Shown here: in pieces, positions 45,483-56,100 of the stretch
Layout: every line of letters begins with the position of its first letter
Position numbering within the stretch: position 1 is the stretch's first letter
From: JBLIRR01 sp049472395
GTDB lineage: Bacteria; SZUA-182; DTGQ01; JBLIRR01
Reading direction: 5' to 3'
Assembly (NCBI GenBank): GCA_049472395.1
Contig: JBLIRR010000023.1
Location: 29,662-93,661 of the forward strand
DNA length: 64,000 nt
Made by a program: the position numbers and the translations under genes
The notes under the pieces: generated by a model
Told to the model about the DNA's origin: nothing
Database searches by the model: none
What the model saw: only the letters and a program-made list of their open reading frames with translations

Positions 45483-45512
45483 TTGACAAAGATTCCATAT
45501 TCACCTTATTAT
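45483..45512 (+). promoter_or_regulatory. Sigma-70-like promoter of the 45637 gene
   Basis: A perfect TTGACA at 45483-45488 and TATTAT at 45507-45512 are 18 bases apart, about 125 bases before the start of the rightward NHL/C13-like gene. Confidence 0.6.
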
Positions 45513-45636
45513 AGTATTGTGGACTAACTAAGTAATCAAAGAAAACATAAAAAAATTAAGGTAAATGGAGGAGGTAGAGAATACTTTATCTTCTCTGTTG
45601 CTCTTTGGTATGGAAGGCAATTAAAGAGATTGCGGA

Positions 45637-48600
45637 TTGAAGATGATAAAAAGAAAAAATAAATGGGTAAGTCCTTGGGGAATAAGCTTCTTCTGCCTGA
45701 TAATTATCTGCATACTACCTATCTTCGCCTTTTCAGAAGAGATTTACCAATTCGAGAGAATGTGGCCTGTTTTACCGCAACCGTGGTATTTTTATGCGCC
45801 ACATGGGATCGCGATAGATGAAATGGGAAATGTGTATGTGGTTGATAAAGGAAAGAGTCCAATCAAGAAGTTCACCTTAGAGGGGGAATTTATCATTAAA
45901 TGGGGCGAACGAGGGAGTGGCAGGGAGCAGCTTAACTGGCCAACCGGCATAGCGATTGATGGCAAGGGAAATGTATATGTGGCTGATACCTGGAATGACC
46001 GTATTCAGATATTTACTTCAGATGGCCAATTTATTACCACATGGGGGGGAGTAGGCAGTGATGAAGGACAATTTGATAATCCCTGTGGCATAGTAGTAGA
46101 TGATATAGAAAATATCTATGTCCTTGAGTATTATAATCATCGTATCCAGAAATTCACCTCAGAGGGTCAATTCATCACCATGTGGGGAAATTTGGGTAGT
46201 GGAGACGGGGAGTTTGACTCGCCCTGTGGCATAGCAATAGATAACAAGGGAAATGTATATGTGGCTGATACAGAAAATCACCGTATCCAGAAATTTACCC
46301 CAGAGGGCCAATTCATCACCACATGGGGAATTATGGGCAGTGGAGACGGTGAGTTTGATTCGCCTTATAGCATAGCAATAGATAACAAGGGAAATGTATA
46401 TGTGGCTGATACATCGAATCACCGCATCCAGAAATTCAGCCATGAGGGGCAGTTTATTAATAAGTGGGGCAGTAAAGGAACTGGTGATAAGCAGTTTTGG
46501 GCAATCGCTGATTTAGCAATAGATAGCAACAGTAATATATATGTAACTGATCATTATAATCACTGTATTCAGAAATTTACCTCAGAGGGCCAGTTCATCA
46601 TTGCTTGGAGCAGTGCAGGTATCGGTGAAGGGCAGTTTAATTGGCCTGCCAATATAACAATAGATGGCAGCGGGAATATTTATATAACTGATGAGTTTAA
46701 TCATCGTATCCAGAAGCTCTTGTTGGATGGGGAATTTATCACTAGTTGGGGGGGCTTTGGAACGAATGAAGGAGAGTTTAATAGACCCTCCGGAATAGCA
46801 CTTGATGCAAGCGGGAGTGTTTATGTAACTGATAAAGGTAATTATCGTATTCAAAAGTTCACTTCAAGCGGACAATTTATCACTACCTGGGGCAGTGAAG
46901 GGAAAGGGGACGGACAATTTGATTTTCCTGATGGAATAGCAATAGATAGCTTAGGTAATGTGTATGTAACTGATGTGAATAATCATCGTGTCCAAAAATT
47001 TACCTCAGATGGGAAATTCATAAAAAGGTGGGGGAGCAAGGGTAATCGAGAGGTGGAGTTTTTGCATCCCTCTGGCATTGCAATAGATCTTAATAATAAT
47101 AACAATATTTATATAGCTGATAAGGATAATCATCGTATTCAAACATTCACCGCAGATGGGCAATTCATTACTATGTGGGGAGGTGAGGGGGGTGATGATG
47201 GAGAATTTAATAGGCCTGATGGCATTGCAATAGATGAGCTGGGAAATATTTATGTAGCAGATAGAGTGAATTCTCGCATCCAAAAATTCAGCCCGGTGGG
47301 ATTATTCATAAGCACGTGGGGTGAATTTGGAAGTAACCCTGGTCAGTTTAATGAGCCCTCTGGTCTTGCAATAAGCACTATAAATACTAAAATTTACGTT
47401 GTTGATAATGCTAATAACCGCATTCAAGTATTTAATAGGATTAAATCCTTTCCCTCATCCAATGAAATATACAAGTTTGAGAGAATGTGGCCCACATTGC
47501 AACAGCCATGGTATTTTAGGACTCCCTCTAGTACAGCGAAAGATTATAAAGGGAATATTTATGTGGCTGATAGATGGAATCACCAAATTCTGAAGTTTAC
47601 CTCGGAAGGTAAGTTTATTACAAAATGGGGCAGTATAGGCAGTGACATTGGAGAATTTACCTGCCCTGAAGGCATTGCAGTAAATAGCAACGGCGACATT
47701 TATGTGGCTGATTTGTGCAATAACAGAATCCAGAAATTTACTTCAGAAGGCCAGATTATCATCTCGTGGGGCAGTGAAGGCAGCGCTGATGGGCAGCTTC
47801 GCATGCCCATAGATATAGCAATAGATAGCAATAGTAATGTTTATGTTACTGAATATAATAATCATCGTGTTCAAAAGTTCACCTCAGAGGGAGTGTTTAT
47901 CACAAAGTGGGGTAGTTATGGAAGTAAGGATGGACAGTTTAATGGGGCAAATTATATAGGGATAGATGAAAGCGGAAGTATTTATGTCACTGAATATGAT
48001 AATCATCGTATTCAAAAGTTCACCTGTGAGGGCGAGTTTATTACTAAATGGGGCGGTTATGGAAGCGAGGACGGAAAATTTAACAGACCCAATGGAATAG
48101 CAATAGATGAAGGTGGAAACATTTATATAGCTGATTCATCTAACTACCGTATCCAGAAATTTACCTCAGAAGGTCAGTTTATTACAAAGTGGGGTGAAAA
48201 AGGGTTCAGCGACGGAAAATTTTTTATTCCAGGCGATCTAACGATAGATAATAATGGATACGTTTATGTTCCTGATTACCATAATTCCCGCATTCAAAAG
48301 TTTACCACAGATGGCCAATTCATAACTAAGTGGGGTGGCAAAGGGAGTGCCGAGGGGTGGTTTAATTCACCTCGAGGAATAGCAATAGATAGTATCGGCA
48401 ATATTTATGTAGCTGATCTATTTAATGGCCGCATCCAGAAATTTACCGCAGATGGACAATTTATCTTGATGTCGAATAAGGAAGGTAAATTTAGTAATGA
48501 GGGCAGCAGTGAGGGGGTACTTTTCTTTCCCTACAGTATTGTTATAGATAATAGCGGTAATGTTTATATTGCAAATGAGGGGAGTATTCAGAAGTTTACA

Positions 48601-51600
48601 TCAGAGGGGGAGTTTATTACCAAATGGGGGAGTGAAGGAAGCGGCGATGGACAATTTCAATCTCCCATCAATATGGCAATCGATGGTAACAATTACATTT
48701 ATATAGCTGATATAGGAAATCATCGTATCCAGAGTTTCACACCACATGGTGAATTCATCACCAAATGGGGAAGCTATGGCAGTGATAATGGACAGTTTAA
48801 TGAGCCATGGGGTATAGCTGCAGATGGTAGTGGAAATATATACGTTGCCGATACGATGAATGATCGTGTTCAAAAGTTTACGACAGAGGGCACATTTATC
48901 AGTACATGGGGCAGTTATGGTAGTGGTGACGGACAGTTCGATGAGCCGCGCGGTATTGCTATAGATGGCAGCGCAAATGTGTATGTCGCTGATAGAGATA
49001 ATATCCAGAAATTTGCCCCGAGCGGAGTATTCATTACCAATTGGAGTGAGTATGGGAGTGGCCCAGGGCAGGTAAGTAGACCCTTTGCCCTGGTTGTAGG
49101 CTTGAATGGCAGTGTTTATGTTTCTGATACTGAAAATAACCGCATTCAGGTGTTTAAACCGGTTACCAAGGCTCTTAAAAGTAAGGCCATTATCGTAGCT
49201 GGCGGTGGCCCATATCCTGGCAACAACCTTTGGGAAGCGACGCAACTATGTGCCAACTTCGCTTACAGAACGCTTACTTTTCAGGGTTTTACAAAGGAAA
49301 GTATTTGCTATCTGACACCGGATCTAGACCTTGATCTGGATGATAATGATATTTCAGATGAGGTGTATGGGGAACCTACATATACTAATCTTCAGCAGGC
49401 CATTACTAAATGGGCGGCGGATGCGAATAATGTTACTGTCTACCTCACTGATCATGGGGGAGAAGGCACTTTTCGGATGAGTGATATTGAGACCTTATCT
49501 GCTGCCGATCTTGGTCTGTGGTTAGATGAGCTCCAGGGAATTATCCCAGGGAAGGTAGTCGTCATCTATGATGCCTGTGAATCCGGGAGTTTCCTTGAAA
49601 GGATCACGCCCCTTGACGGTAAAAAGCGAATCATCATTTCCAGTACCTCTCCTGGTGAAAGCGCTTACTTTATATCCCATGCTTCCATCTCATTCTCACA
49701 TTATTTCTGGACCCATATCTTCAATGGCCTCAATCTTCTAGATGCTTTTTCTTTAGCTCAAGAAGCCCTCAGCCATACTATTGAGTATCAGAATCCACTT
49801 TTGGATGATAGCGGAGATGGAATAGGCAATCAACCGGATGATGGCACACTTGCCTATTTGACGTATATCGGCAATGGTACAGAAATTTTTGGGGAGGTTC
49901 CTTGCATAGGCAGTATCTCTAAAGATCAGATGATCAGCGGAACAAACTCAGCGCTTTTATATGCAACTGATGTTACTGACAGCGACGGGATAGGCAGGGT
50001 GTGGGCGGTAATTCGGCCACCGGATTATTGTCAGGTCTCAGCCGGCAGTCCGGTTCAGGAGTTTCCAGTGCTCGATTTACTCCCTGTTGGGGAGAATCGA
50101 TATGAAGGGGAATTCAGCCATTTCAACATTTCAGGCACATATCAGATCGCCCTCTATGCCATGGATAAGATTGGGAATACATCGATTCCGAAACTCACCA
50201 CAGTGTCAGTTGAGAATCCTTTAAAACACAAGGCTGTCATAGCTGTGGGCGGCTCACAATCGGAAAAACTCTGGTCAGCTCAGGAAAAATGCGCAACCTT
50301 TGTATACGAAGCATTAATTTTTCAGGGCTATACTGATGATGATATCTATTTTATGAGCCCGGTGACTTTTTCAGCCGGGGTTGATGGCTTGACAACCCTT
50401 GGTAATTTTAATCATGCCATTATGAGCTGGACCGGATCAGATACTGAAGATCTAATACTTTATTTGGTAGGGAATGGAGGAAGTGGCAGTTTTCAGGTTA
50501 ACAATTCCGAGACCTTGTCCGCAACTGATTTGGATATCTGGCTTGACAGTTTACAGGATACGATCCCTGGCAAAATAACAGTGATATATGATGCATGTCA
50601 ATCGGGAAGTTTTCTTCCTTGTCTTATGCCGCACGCCACAAAAAACCGGATTGTGATAGCGAGTGCAAGCAAATACCAACCAGCCTATTTTCTTTCTCAG
50701 GGAGACATTTCATTTTCAAGATTTTTCTGGCAGGAGGTACTGAACGGGGCTAATTTGCGGGATGCCTTTATGTATGCCAAAAAGGCCGTTTCTTTCTTCT
50801 GCAGTAACCAAGTCCCACAATTGGATGATAATGGCAATGGAATTGGGAATGAAAAAAAAGATGGAGATATCGCAAGATACTACAAGCTTGGTGTCGGGAT
50901 CATGCTGGCTGGGGATGCTCCTGTTATCAGCGGCATATCATCTGGGCAGACCTTAACAACCGGAACATCAGCTCCAATCCGGGTAGAAAATGTTACCGCT
51001 ACCGGTAAAATAGGAAGAGTATGGGCGGTCATTACACCGCCTGAGGCGAGTTTGAGCAGACCTATAGAGGCAATAGTGGAGCTTCCGACAATAGACCTTG
51101 TTCACCTTGGCAATGGGAGGTATGAAGGAATATATGATGGCTTTGTGCATTTTGGCGCTTATCAGGTGACAGCGTATGCCAAGGATCAGAATGGCACCCT
51201 ATCCCTACCTCAAGGAAGCACAGTTATCCAAGCCTTTGCTCCTGACCTTTATGAAGAGGATAACACAATAAATCAAGCCACTATCATCGTAATTAATGCG
51301 GAAGCTGCCCAACATCACAATTTCCATGATGCTGAGGATGAGGATTGGGTAAAATTTTATGGAATTGCCAATGAGATTTATACAATAAGGGTAAGCAATG
51401 CAGGCCCTCACTGTGATACCGTCATTGAGCTTTATAATACGGATGGGAGCATAATGCTCGCCTCTAGTGACGATGCAAGTGCGGGCGAGGATGAATGTAT
51501 TGAATGGCAGTGCACAGGGGATGGTGTTTACCTTATAAAAATAAAAAATTTCGACCCACATCTTTTTGGGGAGGGCACCGGATATGACCTTGTACTCTAT

Positions 51601-53172
51601 CATCCTATAGGCCCTTTACAGGGAATTATTACTGGCAATGTAACAGATAGTATAACTGGCCAACCAATTGAAGGAGTATTGATCCTAACTGATGGCAATG
51701 CCTCTGCCCTCACCCTCTCTAATGGTCTCTATTTTATGATGCATCCATTAGGGACTTTTACAATAATAGCTAAAGCATCCGGATACAAGCATACAGAAGA
51801 TTCCGTTACGATTACTGAAGCTAGTTTAATTACCAAGGATTTTAGCTTAACCGGAGATAGGGACAAAGACGGTTTTTCGGATGTTGATGATGCCTTTCCC
51901 AATGATGAGAACGAATGGATGGACACAGATGGCGATGGAATTGGCAATAATAAAGACGAGGATGATGATAATGATAAGATGCCAGATGCCTGGGAGGCTC
52001 GCTATGGTCTTGGGCCTTTAGTAAATAATGCCGATGAGGATCTCGATGGTGATTATTTTACAAATTTTCAGGAATATTTAGAAAACACTTTGCCAAATGA
52101 TGCCAATTCTATACCACTTAATCATTGTCCCGCTGCCCCGGAAATTAATTATCCCACGAATAATAGTGAAATCATCTTGCCCCAACTGATACTTTCAGTC
52201 ATCAACACCCAAGATGAAGATGGAGATATACTCTATTATTTCTTTGAAGTTTTTTCCGATGAAGGATTAACCCATATAGTATGCGCGTCAAATGAAGTAC
52301 TAGAGGGTGAAAATATTACAGAATGGCAGATAGACATTAGGCTAGAAGATAATACCTATTACTACTGGCGTGTACAAGTTTTTGATGAACATCGATATGC
52401 AAGTCCCTGGTCATCAACTGCCATATTTATGGTCAATATTCCTGAAACAGAAAAGGATATAACGCCACCTGAAGTCATTTCCACTTATCCGGACAATGCC
52501 CTCATCGATGTGCCAATAAAGAGTGATATTATTGTACGCTTCTCTGAAATTATGGATGCATTGTCTTTTACTAATGAGTCATTTTTCATAAAAAAGGGCT
52601 CAAGTAAGATACAAGGTATAGTGATCTTTCAAGATATGGCAAGCACTGCGACGTTGAGACCGGAAACAGATTTAGATCCCAATACAATATATACTGTAAT
52701 CATTATGGCCAGTGTTAAAGATATAGCGGGAAATTTCATGGAAGCAGACTATACATGGTCATTTAAAACGGGAAAAGGCCTGGATACAATACCACCCTCT
52801 GTTCTCTTTACAGATCCGAACAACGGTTCGATTGGGGTAAATCCCTCTAGCGCTATCACCGCTATATTCTCTGAGATAATGGACAGCGCAACCATTACTA
52901 GTGATTCATTCTTTATCTTCAAGGATTCACATAAGATTTCAGGGACCGTGACTTATAGCGATATGACCGCAACCTTTAGACCAGATATGGAGTTAGATTA
53001 TAAAACAACATATAGTGCTACTATAACCACAAGTGTAAATGACCTGGCGGGAAATCCTTTAGAAGAAAGCTATACATGGTCATTTACCACAGTCTCAAAC
53101 GATAGTAGTGCGCCAGATAGTAGCCCGCCGCCTTGTTTTATCACCGCTCTTATTCATGAACCTGCATATTAA
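45637..53172 (+). CDS. Giant secreted NHL/C13-like protein with double NHL block
   Basis: This 2511-residue protein has a signal peptide (FFCLIIICILPIFAFSEE). The first start is TTG 45637; ATG 45643 (MIKRKNK) is more likely. Domain order: FERMWPVLPQPWYF; 12 NHL blades (about 48-605); a second copy of the leader, IYKFERMWPTLQQPWYF; 12 more blades (628-1178); C13-like domain 1 (1185-1440, His1273 in YLTDHGGE, Cys1314 in IYDACESGS); linker; C13-like domain 2 (1530-1750, Asn1613 for His, Cys1654 kept); PPC-type domain (1868-1988); carboxypeptidase-regulatory-like domain (1990-2075); calcium-binding DTDGDGIGNN stretch; FN3-like domain; two Big_5-type Ig domains (2277-2490, FSEIMDALSF and FSEIMDSATI); tail PPCFITALIHEPAY. 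It is the only member of the family on the plus strand. It ends 18 bases from the convergent beta-helix gene. Confidence 0.9.
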   Translation: MKMIKRKNKWVSPWGISFFCLIIICILPIFAFSEEIYQFERMWPVLPQPWYFYAPHGIAIDEMGNVYVVDKGKSPIKKFTLEGEFIIKWGERGSGREQLNWPTGIAIDGKGNVYVADTWNDRIQIFTSDGQFITTWGGVGSDEGQFDNPCGIVVDDIENIYVLEYYNHRIQKFTSEGQFITMWGNLGSGDGEFDSPCGIAIDNKGNVYVADTENHRIQKFTPEGQFITTWGIMGSGDGEFDSPYSIAIDNKGNVYVADTSNHRIQKFSHEGQFINKWGSKGTGDKQFWAIADLAIDSNSNIYVTDHYNHCIQKFTSEGQFIIAWSSAGIGEGQFNWPANITIDGSGNIYITDEFNHRIQKLLLDGEFITSWGGFGTNEGEFNRPSGIALDASGSVYVTDKGNYRIQKFTSSGQFITTWGSEGKGDGQFDFPDGIAIDSLGNVYVTDVNNHRVQKFTSDGKFIKRWGSKGNREVEFLHPSGIAIDLNNNNNIYIADKDNHRIQTFTADGQFITMWGGEGGDDGEFNRPDGIAIDELGNIYVADRVNSRIQKFSPVGLFISTWGEFGSNPGQFNEPSGLAISTINTKIYVVDNANNRIQVFNRIKSFPSSNEIYKFERMWPTLQQPWYFRTPSSTAKDYKGNIYVADRWNHQILKFTSEGKFITKWGSIGSDIGEFTCPEGIAVNSNGDIYVADLCNNRIQKFTSEGQIIISWGSEGSADGQLRMPIDIAIDSNSNVYVTEYNNHRVQKFTSEGVFITKWGSYGSKDGQFNGANYIGIDESGSIYVTEYDNHRIQKFTCEGEFITKWGGYGSEDGKFNRPNGIAIDEGGNIYIADSSNYRIQKFTSEGQFITKWGEKGFSDGKFFIPGDLTIDNNGYVYVPDYHNSRIQKFTTDGQFITKWGGKGSAEGWFNSPRGIAIDSIGNIYVADLFNGRIQKFTADGQFILMSNKEGKFSNEGSSEGVLFFPYSIVIDNSGNVYIANEGSIQKFTSEGEFITKWGSEGSGDGQFQSPINMAIDGNNYIYIADIGNHRIQSFTPHGEFITKWGSYGSDNGQFNEPWGIAADGSGNIYVADTMNDRVQKFTTEGTFISTWGSYGSGDGQFDEPRGIAIDGSANVYVADRDNIQKFAPSGVFITNWSEYGSGPGQVSRPFALVVGLNGSVYVSDTENNRIQVFKPVTKALKSKAIIVAGGGPYPGNNLWEATQLCANFAYRTLTFQGFTKESICYLTPDLDLDLDDNDISDEVYGEPTYTNLQQAITKWAADANNVTVYLTDHGGEGTFRMSDIETLSAADLGLWLDELQGIIPGKVVVIYDACESGSFLERITPLDGKKRIIISSTSPGESAYFISHASISFSHYFWTHIFNGLNLLDAFSLAQEALSHTIEYQNPLLDDSGDGIGNQPDDGTLAYLTYIGNGTEIFGEVPCIGSISKDQMISGTNSALLYATDVTDSDGIGRVWAVIRPPDYCQVSAGSPVQEFPVLDLLPVGENRYEGEFSHFNISGTYQIALYAMDKIGNTSIPKLTTVSVENPLKHKAVIAVGGSQSEKLWSAQEKCATFVYEALIFQGYTDDDIYFMSPVTFSAGVDGLTTLGNFNHAIMSWTGSDTEDLILYLVGNGGSGSFQVNNSETLSATDLDIWLDSLQDTIPGKITVIYDACQSGSFLPCLMPHATKNRIVIASASKYQPAYFLSQGDISFSRFFWQEVLNGANLRDAFMYAKKAVSFFCSNQVPQLDDNGNGIGNEKKDGDIARYYKLGVGIMLAGDAPVISGISSGQTLTTGTSAPIRVENVTATGKIGRVWAVITPPEASLSRPIEAIVELPTIDLVHLGNGRYEGIYDGFVHFGAYQVTAYAKDQNGTLSLPQGSTVIQAFAPDLYEEDNTINQATIIVINAEAAQHHNFHDAEDEDWVKFYGIANEIYTIRVSNAGPHCDTVIELYNTDGSIMLASSDDASAGEDECIEWQCTGDGVYLIKIKNFDPHLFGEGTGYDLVLYHPIGPLQGIITGNVTDSITGQPIEGVLILTDGNASALTLSNGLYFMMHPLGTFTIIAKASGYKHTEDSVTITEASLITKDFSLTGDRDKDGFSDVDDAFPNDENEWMDTDGDGIGNNKDEDDDNDKMPDAWEARYGLGPLVNNADEDLDGDYFTNFQEYLENTLPNDANSIPLNHCPAAPEINYPTNNSEIILPQLILSVINTQDEDGDILYYFFEVFSDEGLTHIVCASNEVLEGENITEWQIDIRLEDNTYYYWRVQVFDEHRYASPWSSTAIFMVNIPETEKDITPPEVISTYPDNALIDVPIKSDIIVRFSEIMDALSFTNESFFIKKGSSKIQGIVIFQDMASTATLRPETDLDPNTIYTVIIMASVKDIAGNFMEADYTWSFKTGKGLDTIPPSVLFTDPNNGSIGVNPSSAITAIFSEIMDSATITSDSFFIFKDSHKISGTVTYSDMTATFRPDMELDYKTTYSATITTSVNDLAGNPLEESYTWSFTTVSNDSSAPDSSPPPCFITALIHEPAY
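45778..47440 (+). repeat. First block of twelve NHL repeats
   Basis: Twelve blades of about 141 bp (ATAGCAATAGATAACAAGGG recurs in blades 4 and 5). The closing blade is NNRIQVFNR. Confidence 0.9.
47510..49160 (+). repeat. Second block of twelve NHL repeats
   Basis: Twelve further blades, entered by a repeated FERMWPTLQQPWYF leader and closed by NNRIQVFKP. The block has the same blade count and the same closing signature as the first block. Confidence 0.9.
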
Positions 53173-53190
53173 AAAGCTCGTACTTGTGAT

Positions 53191-56100
53191 CTAGTGCTCT
53201 TTTATTTTAACCCAATAGCCATATTTAGGACCTATATAATGGATAGTATTGACTTCTTCCGAAAGTTCATCAGAATCATACATCATAGCTCCATTTACAG
53301 GATCAAATGAGATAACTCTAAGATAATCATCAGCAATATTGCCAAAGCCTGCAGATACGACTGATTGACTTACAACACTATATATAATTTCATCCTCTCT
53401 ATAATTCCCACTTCTATAGGGATGGAGATCTTCCTGCGGTTTACTCCCACAACATACATTATGAGGTATATACCCAATAAGATTCCATCCTTCATTCAGA
53501 ATGAGGGGTGTATCAGCATCAGCAAATGGGCCTTCAATAGTCATAGTGCCGGTATCATCCATTTCAATCCAATAGCCATACCCTAAAGACATATAATGGA
53601 GCGTATTAACCTCTTCAGGAAGGCTTTTATCGAGAATATGCGCGCCCTCTTGATCAAAGGAAACCACCCTTTGCCAAGAGCTATCAATGACAGTAGAAAG
53701 CCAATCGCTCATATTACTGACCTTATGATATTCCACGCTATTGGGTATCCTGGCGGATGGAAGTGTTTTAGTATCATAGAAGCATCTATTGACCTGAAAA
53801 CTGATCAAGTTCCAGCCTGCTTGAAGGATGATCTGTTGCTGAGGGCTTCCAATCTCTATAGCTCGCTCTATAATATTGTTTCCTTCATTCATTTCCAATA
53901 CCTGGTTGGCTGTATCAATTTGAACATAGAGATGATAAGTGCCTAATTCATTGAAGGTGGTATCCCAACTCAAAGTGTGTGAAGCAGCTGGTACTAGATG
54001 ATCTATCTGCAAAGAATAATCCCCCTTTTGAGCAGTAGAAGGCGGGATATCAAGATGTTTATAGATATCAACCTGGAAATTTTCTGCATCCACAAGCCCT
54101 GTATTTTTAATGGTAACTTGGATGGAAATTAATTCTCTCTGCATCGGATAACTGGGATTGATCTCAATGGTTTCAATCATCAATTCCGCCCTAGGTATAA
54201 ATTCATAGGCTCCCATATCCCATTGAGCTGTGTCATCTGCATCTCCATTCAGAGGTCTAACAACTCCATCTTTATCTACAGAAACATTCTCAAGAGAAAC
54301 TCCCTTATCAATACATGGGGAGATTGATTGGAGGTGATAATCGCCCTCTGTCAGGTTAACAAATAATGGATCAGCAGAGATATTCCCCTCGCCCCTATCG
54401 CCATCTTGGATATTGGAATAGGTGGCGCTGCAATCATAGAGATCATCTTCGTTTCCCCATAAGATACAGTTGGTAATAGTGAGTGAGGAAGAAATAGACC
54501 CAATCCCACCACCTTCTTTCGATGCTGCATTGTTGACAATAGTGCAATGAGCTATTATTGCCGAGGCAGTATCGCCATAAATTCCTCCACCATAGGGAGC
54601 CGTATTATCATGAATGATACAGTTGGTTATTTTCACAGAAGAAGTATCATAACAATCAATCCCCCCTCCAAGGTGTGAAGCTCTATTTTTTTTAATAGTA
54701 TTCCCGTTTATTATTGGTGCAGAATCTTTATAGCATAAAATCCCTCCACCGAATTCAGCCGTATTTTCGCTTATGGTGCAGTTGGTTATTGTTGGTGAAG
54801 ATGAAAGAAGGCAACAAATACTTCCACCCCACTTGGCTGTGTTAGTGATAATACTACAATTATTTATCACGGGTGATGAGTTTTCTTCACAAAAAATTCC
54901 ACCACCCCCTTCGCTCGCTGTATTATTCTTGATAATACAATTGGTTATGGTCGGCGAAGCGCTATAGCAATAAACTCCTCCACCATATTCAGCGGATCCA
55001 TTCTGGATGATAAATCCGTCCAGCACTGATTCTTCACCTTCACTATGATCAAAGATAATTACACTTCCAATGGCATTGCCGTCGATGACGGTATTTTCTG
55101 GACCATTTTCTGAACGAATAATGACTGCCTTACCTTGGAAATTTATATTCTCGATATAGGTACCATCATGCACTAATAGTATCTCTCCATATTGTGCATC
55201 ATTAATAGCCTCCTGGATAGAGGCATAGGGATATCCTTCCCCCACCTCTTTAGTTATCTGCGATGATTTTATTTTTATCAGATTATAGTGTGTTGCCTTA
55301 TGACTTCCACATTCAGTAGTGATAGTCAAACTCACATCGTAAGTACCATACCCCGAGTAATTATGGGATGCCCTCAGACCACTTCCAGTGGTGCCATCAC
55401 CAAACTGCCAAAAAAACTCAGTCTCGCCATTTTGAATACCATCAGAAGAGGAGGCGTCAAACTCAACCGTCACAAAATCAGTTCCTTTTGTCTGGTTCGC
55501 AGTAAATATGGCCTGTGGAGTGCAGGAAGTAGACCCACTATACTCATAAGCTCCCATATCAATCTCTTCCCCCTGCGGACGAGAAATTCCCTCTTGGTCC
55601 TCTGAGGGAGCACCTGAGGGTGTGCCAGCATCGATACAAGGTGAATCTGGCTTTAAATGATAGTTTCCCTCCTCACTGTTGATGAATAGAGGATTGATGT
55701 TAATGTTACCAGATCCTGGAAAGATCTCCTCTTCCTGCTGAATGTCAGAGTAGGTAACAGTGATAGAACTGTTATTGCTCAGATAAATTTCGTGAGGATT
55801 GCCTCCCGCTATATCTCCCCATAAAATGCTGTTGACAATCGAAGGCGAAGAGTTTTCGTCACATTCAATCCCACCCCCTGTTTTGGCTGTATTATTGCTA
55901 ATTGTACAATTGGTTATAATTGGAGAGGAATCATGGCAGTAAAGCCCAGCGCCCCATTTTGCTTGATTCTTGCTAATGATACAATTGATTATTGACGATG
56001 AAGACTCATCAAAAAAAATTCCACCCCCTCCCGATTGGGCTATATTGTTCCAAATTCTACAACCTGTCACTAAGGAAGTGCCTTGGCAATAGATTCCACC

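Larger units (their letters stand above)
45191..45636. promoter_or_regulatory. Divergent control region between 42341-45190 and 45637-53172
   Basis: This 446-base AT-rich gap holds no gene. It contains the leftward 42-base element (45302-45343) and a rightward promoter (45483-45512). Both flanking genes are secreted proteins read away from it, so joint control is plausible. Confidence 0.6.

Noticed and set aside
48601..49245. 214-codon open frame opposite the NHL blocks
   Set aside because: It arises from the repetitive composition of the NHL coding strand; similar mirror frames occur across the other NHL genes.
53173..53190. Possible terminator between the convergent genes
   Set aside because: The gap is 18 bases, and the surrounding weak complementarity does not give a convincing stem followed by a T-run.
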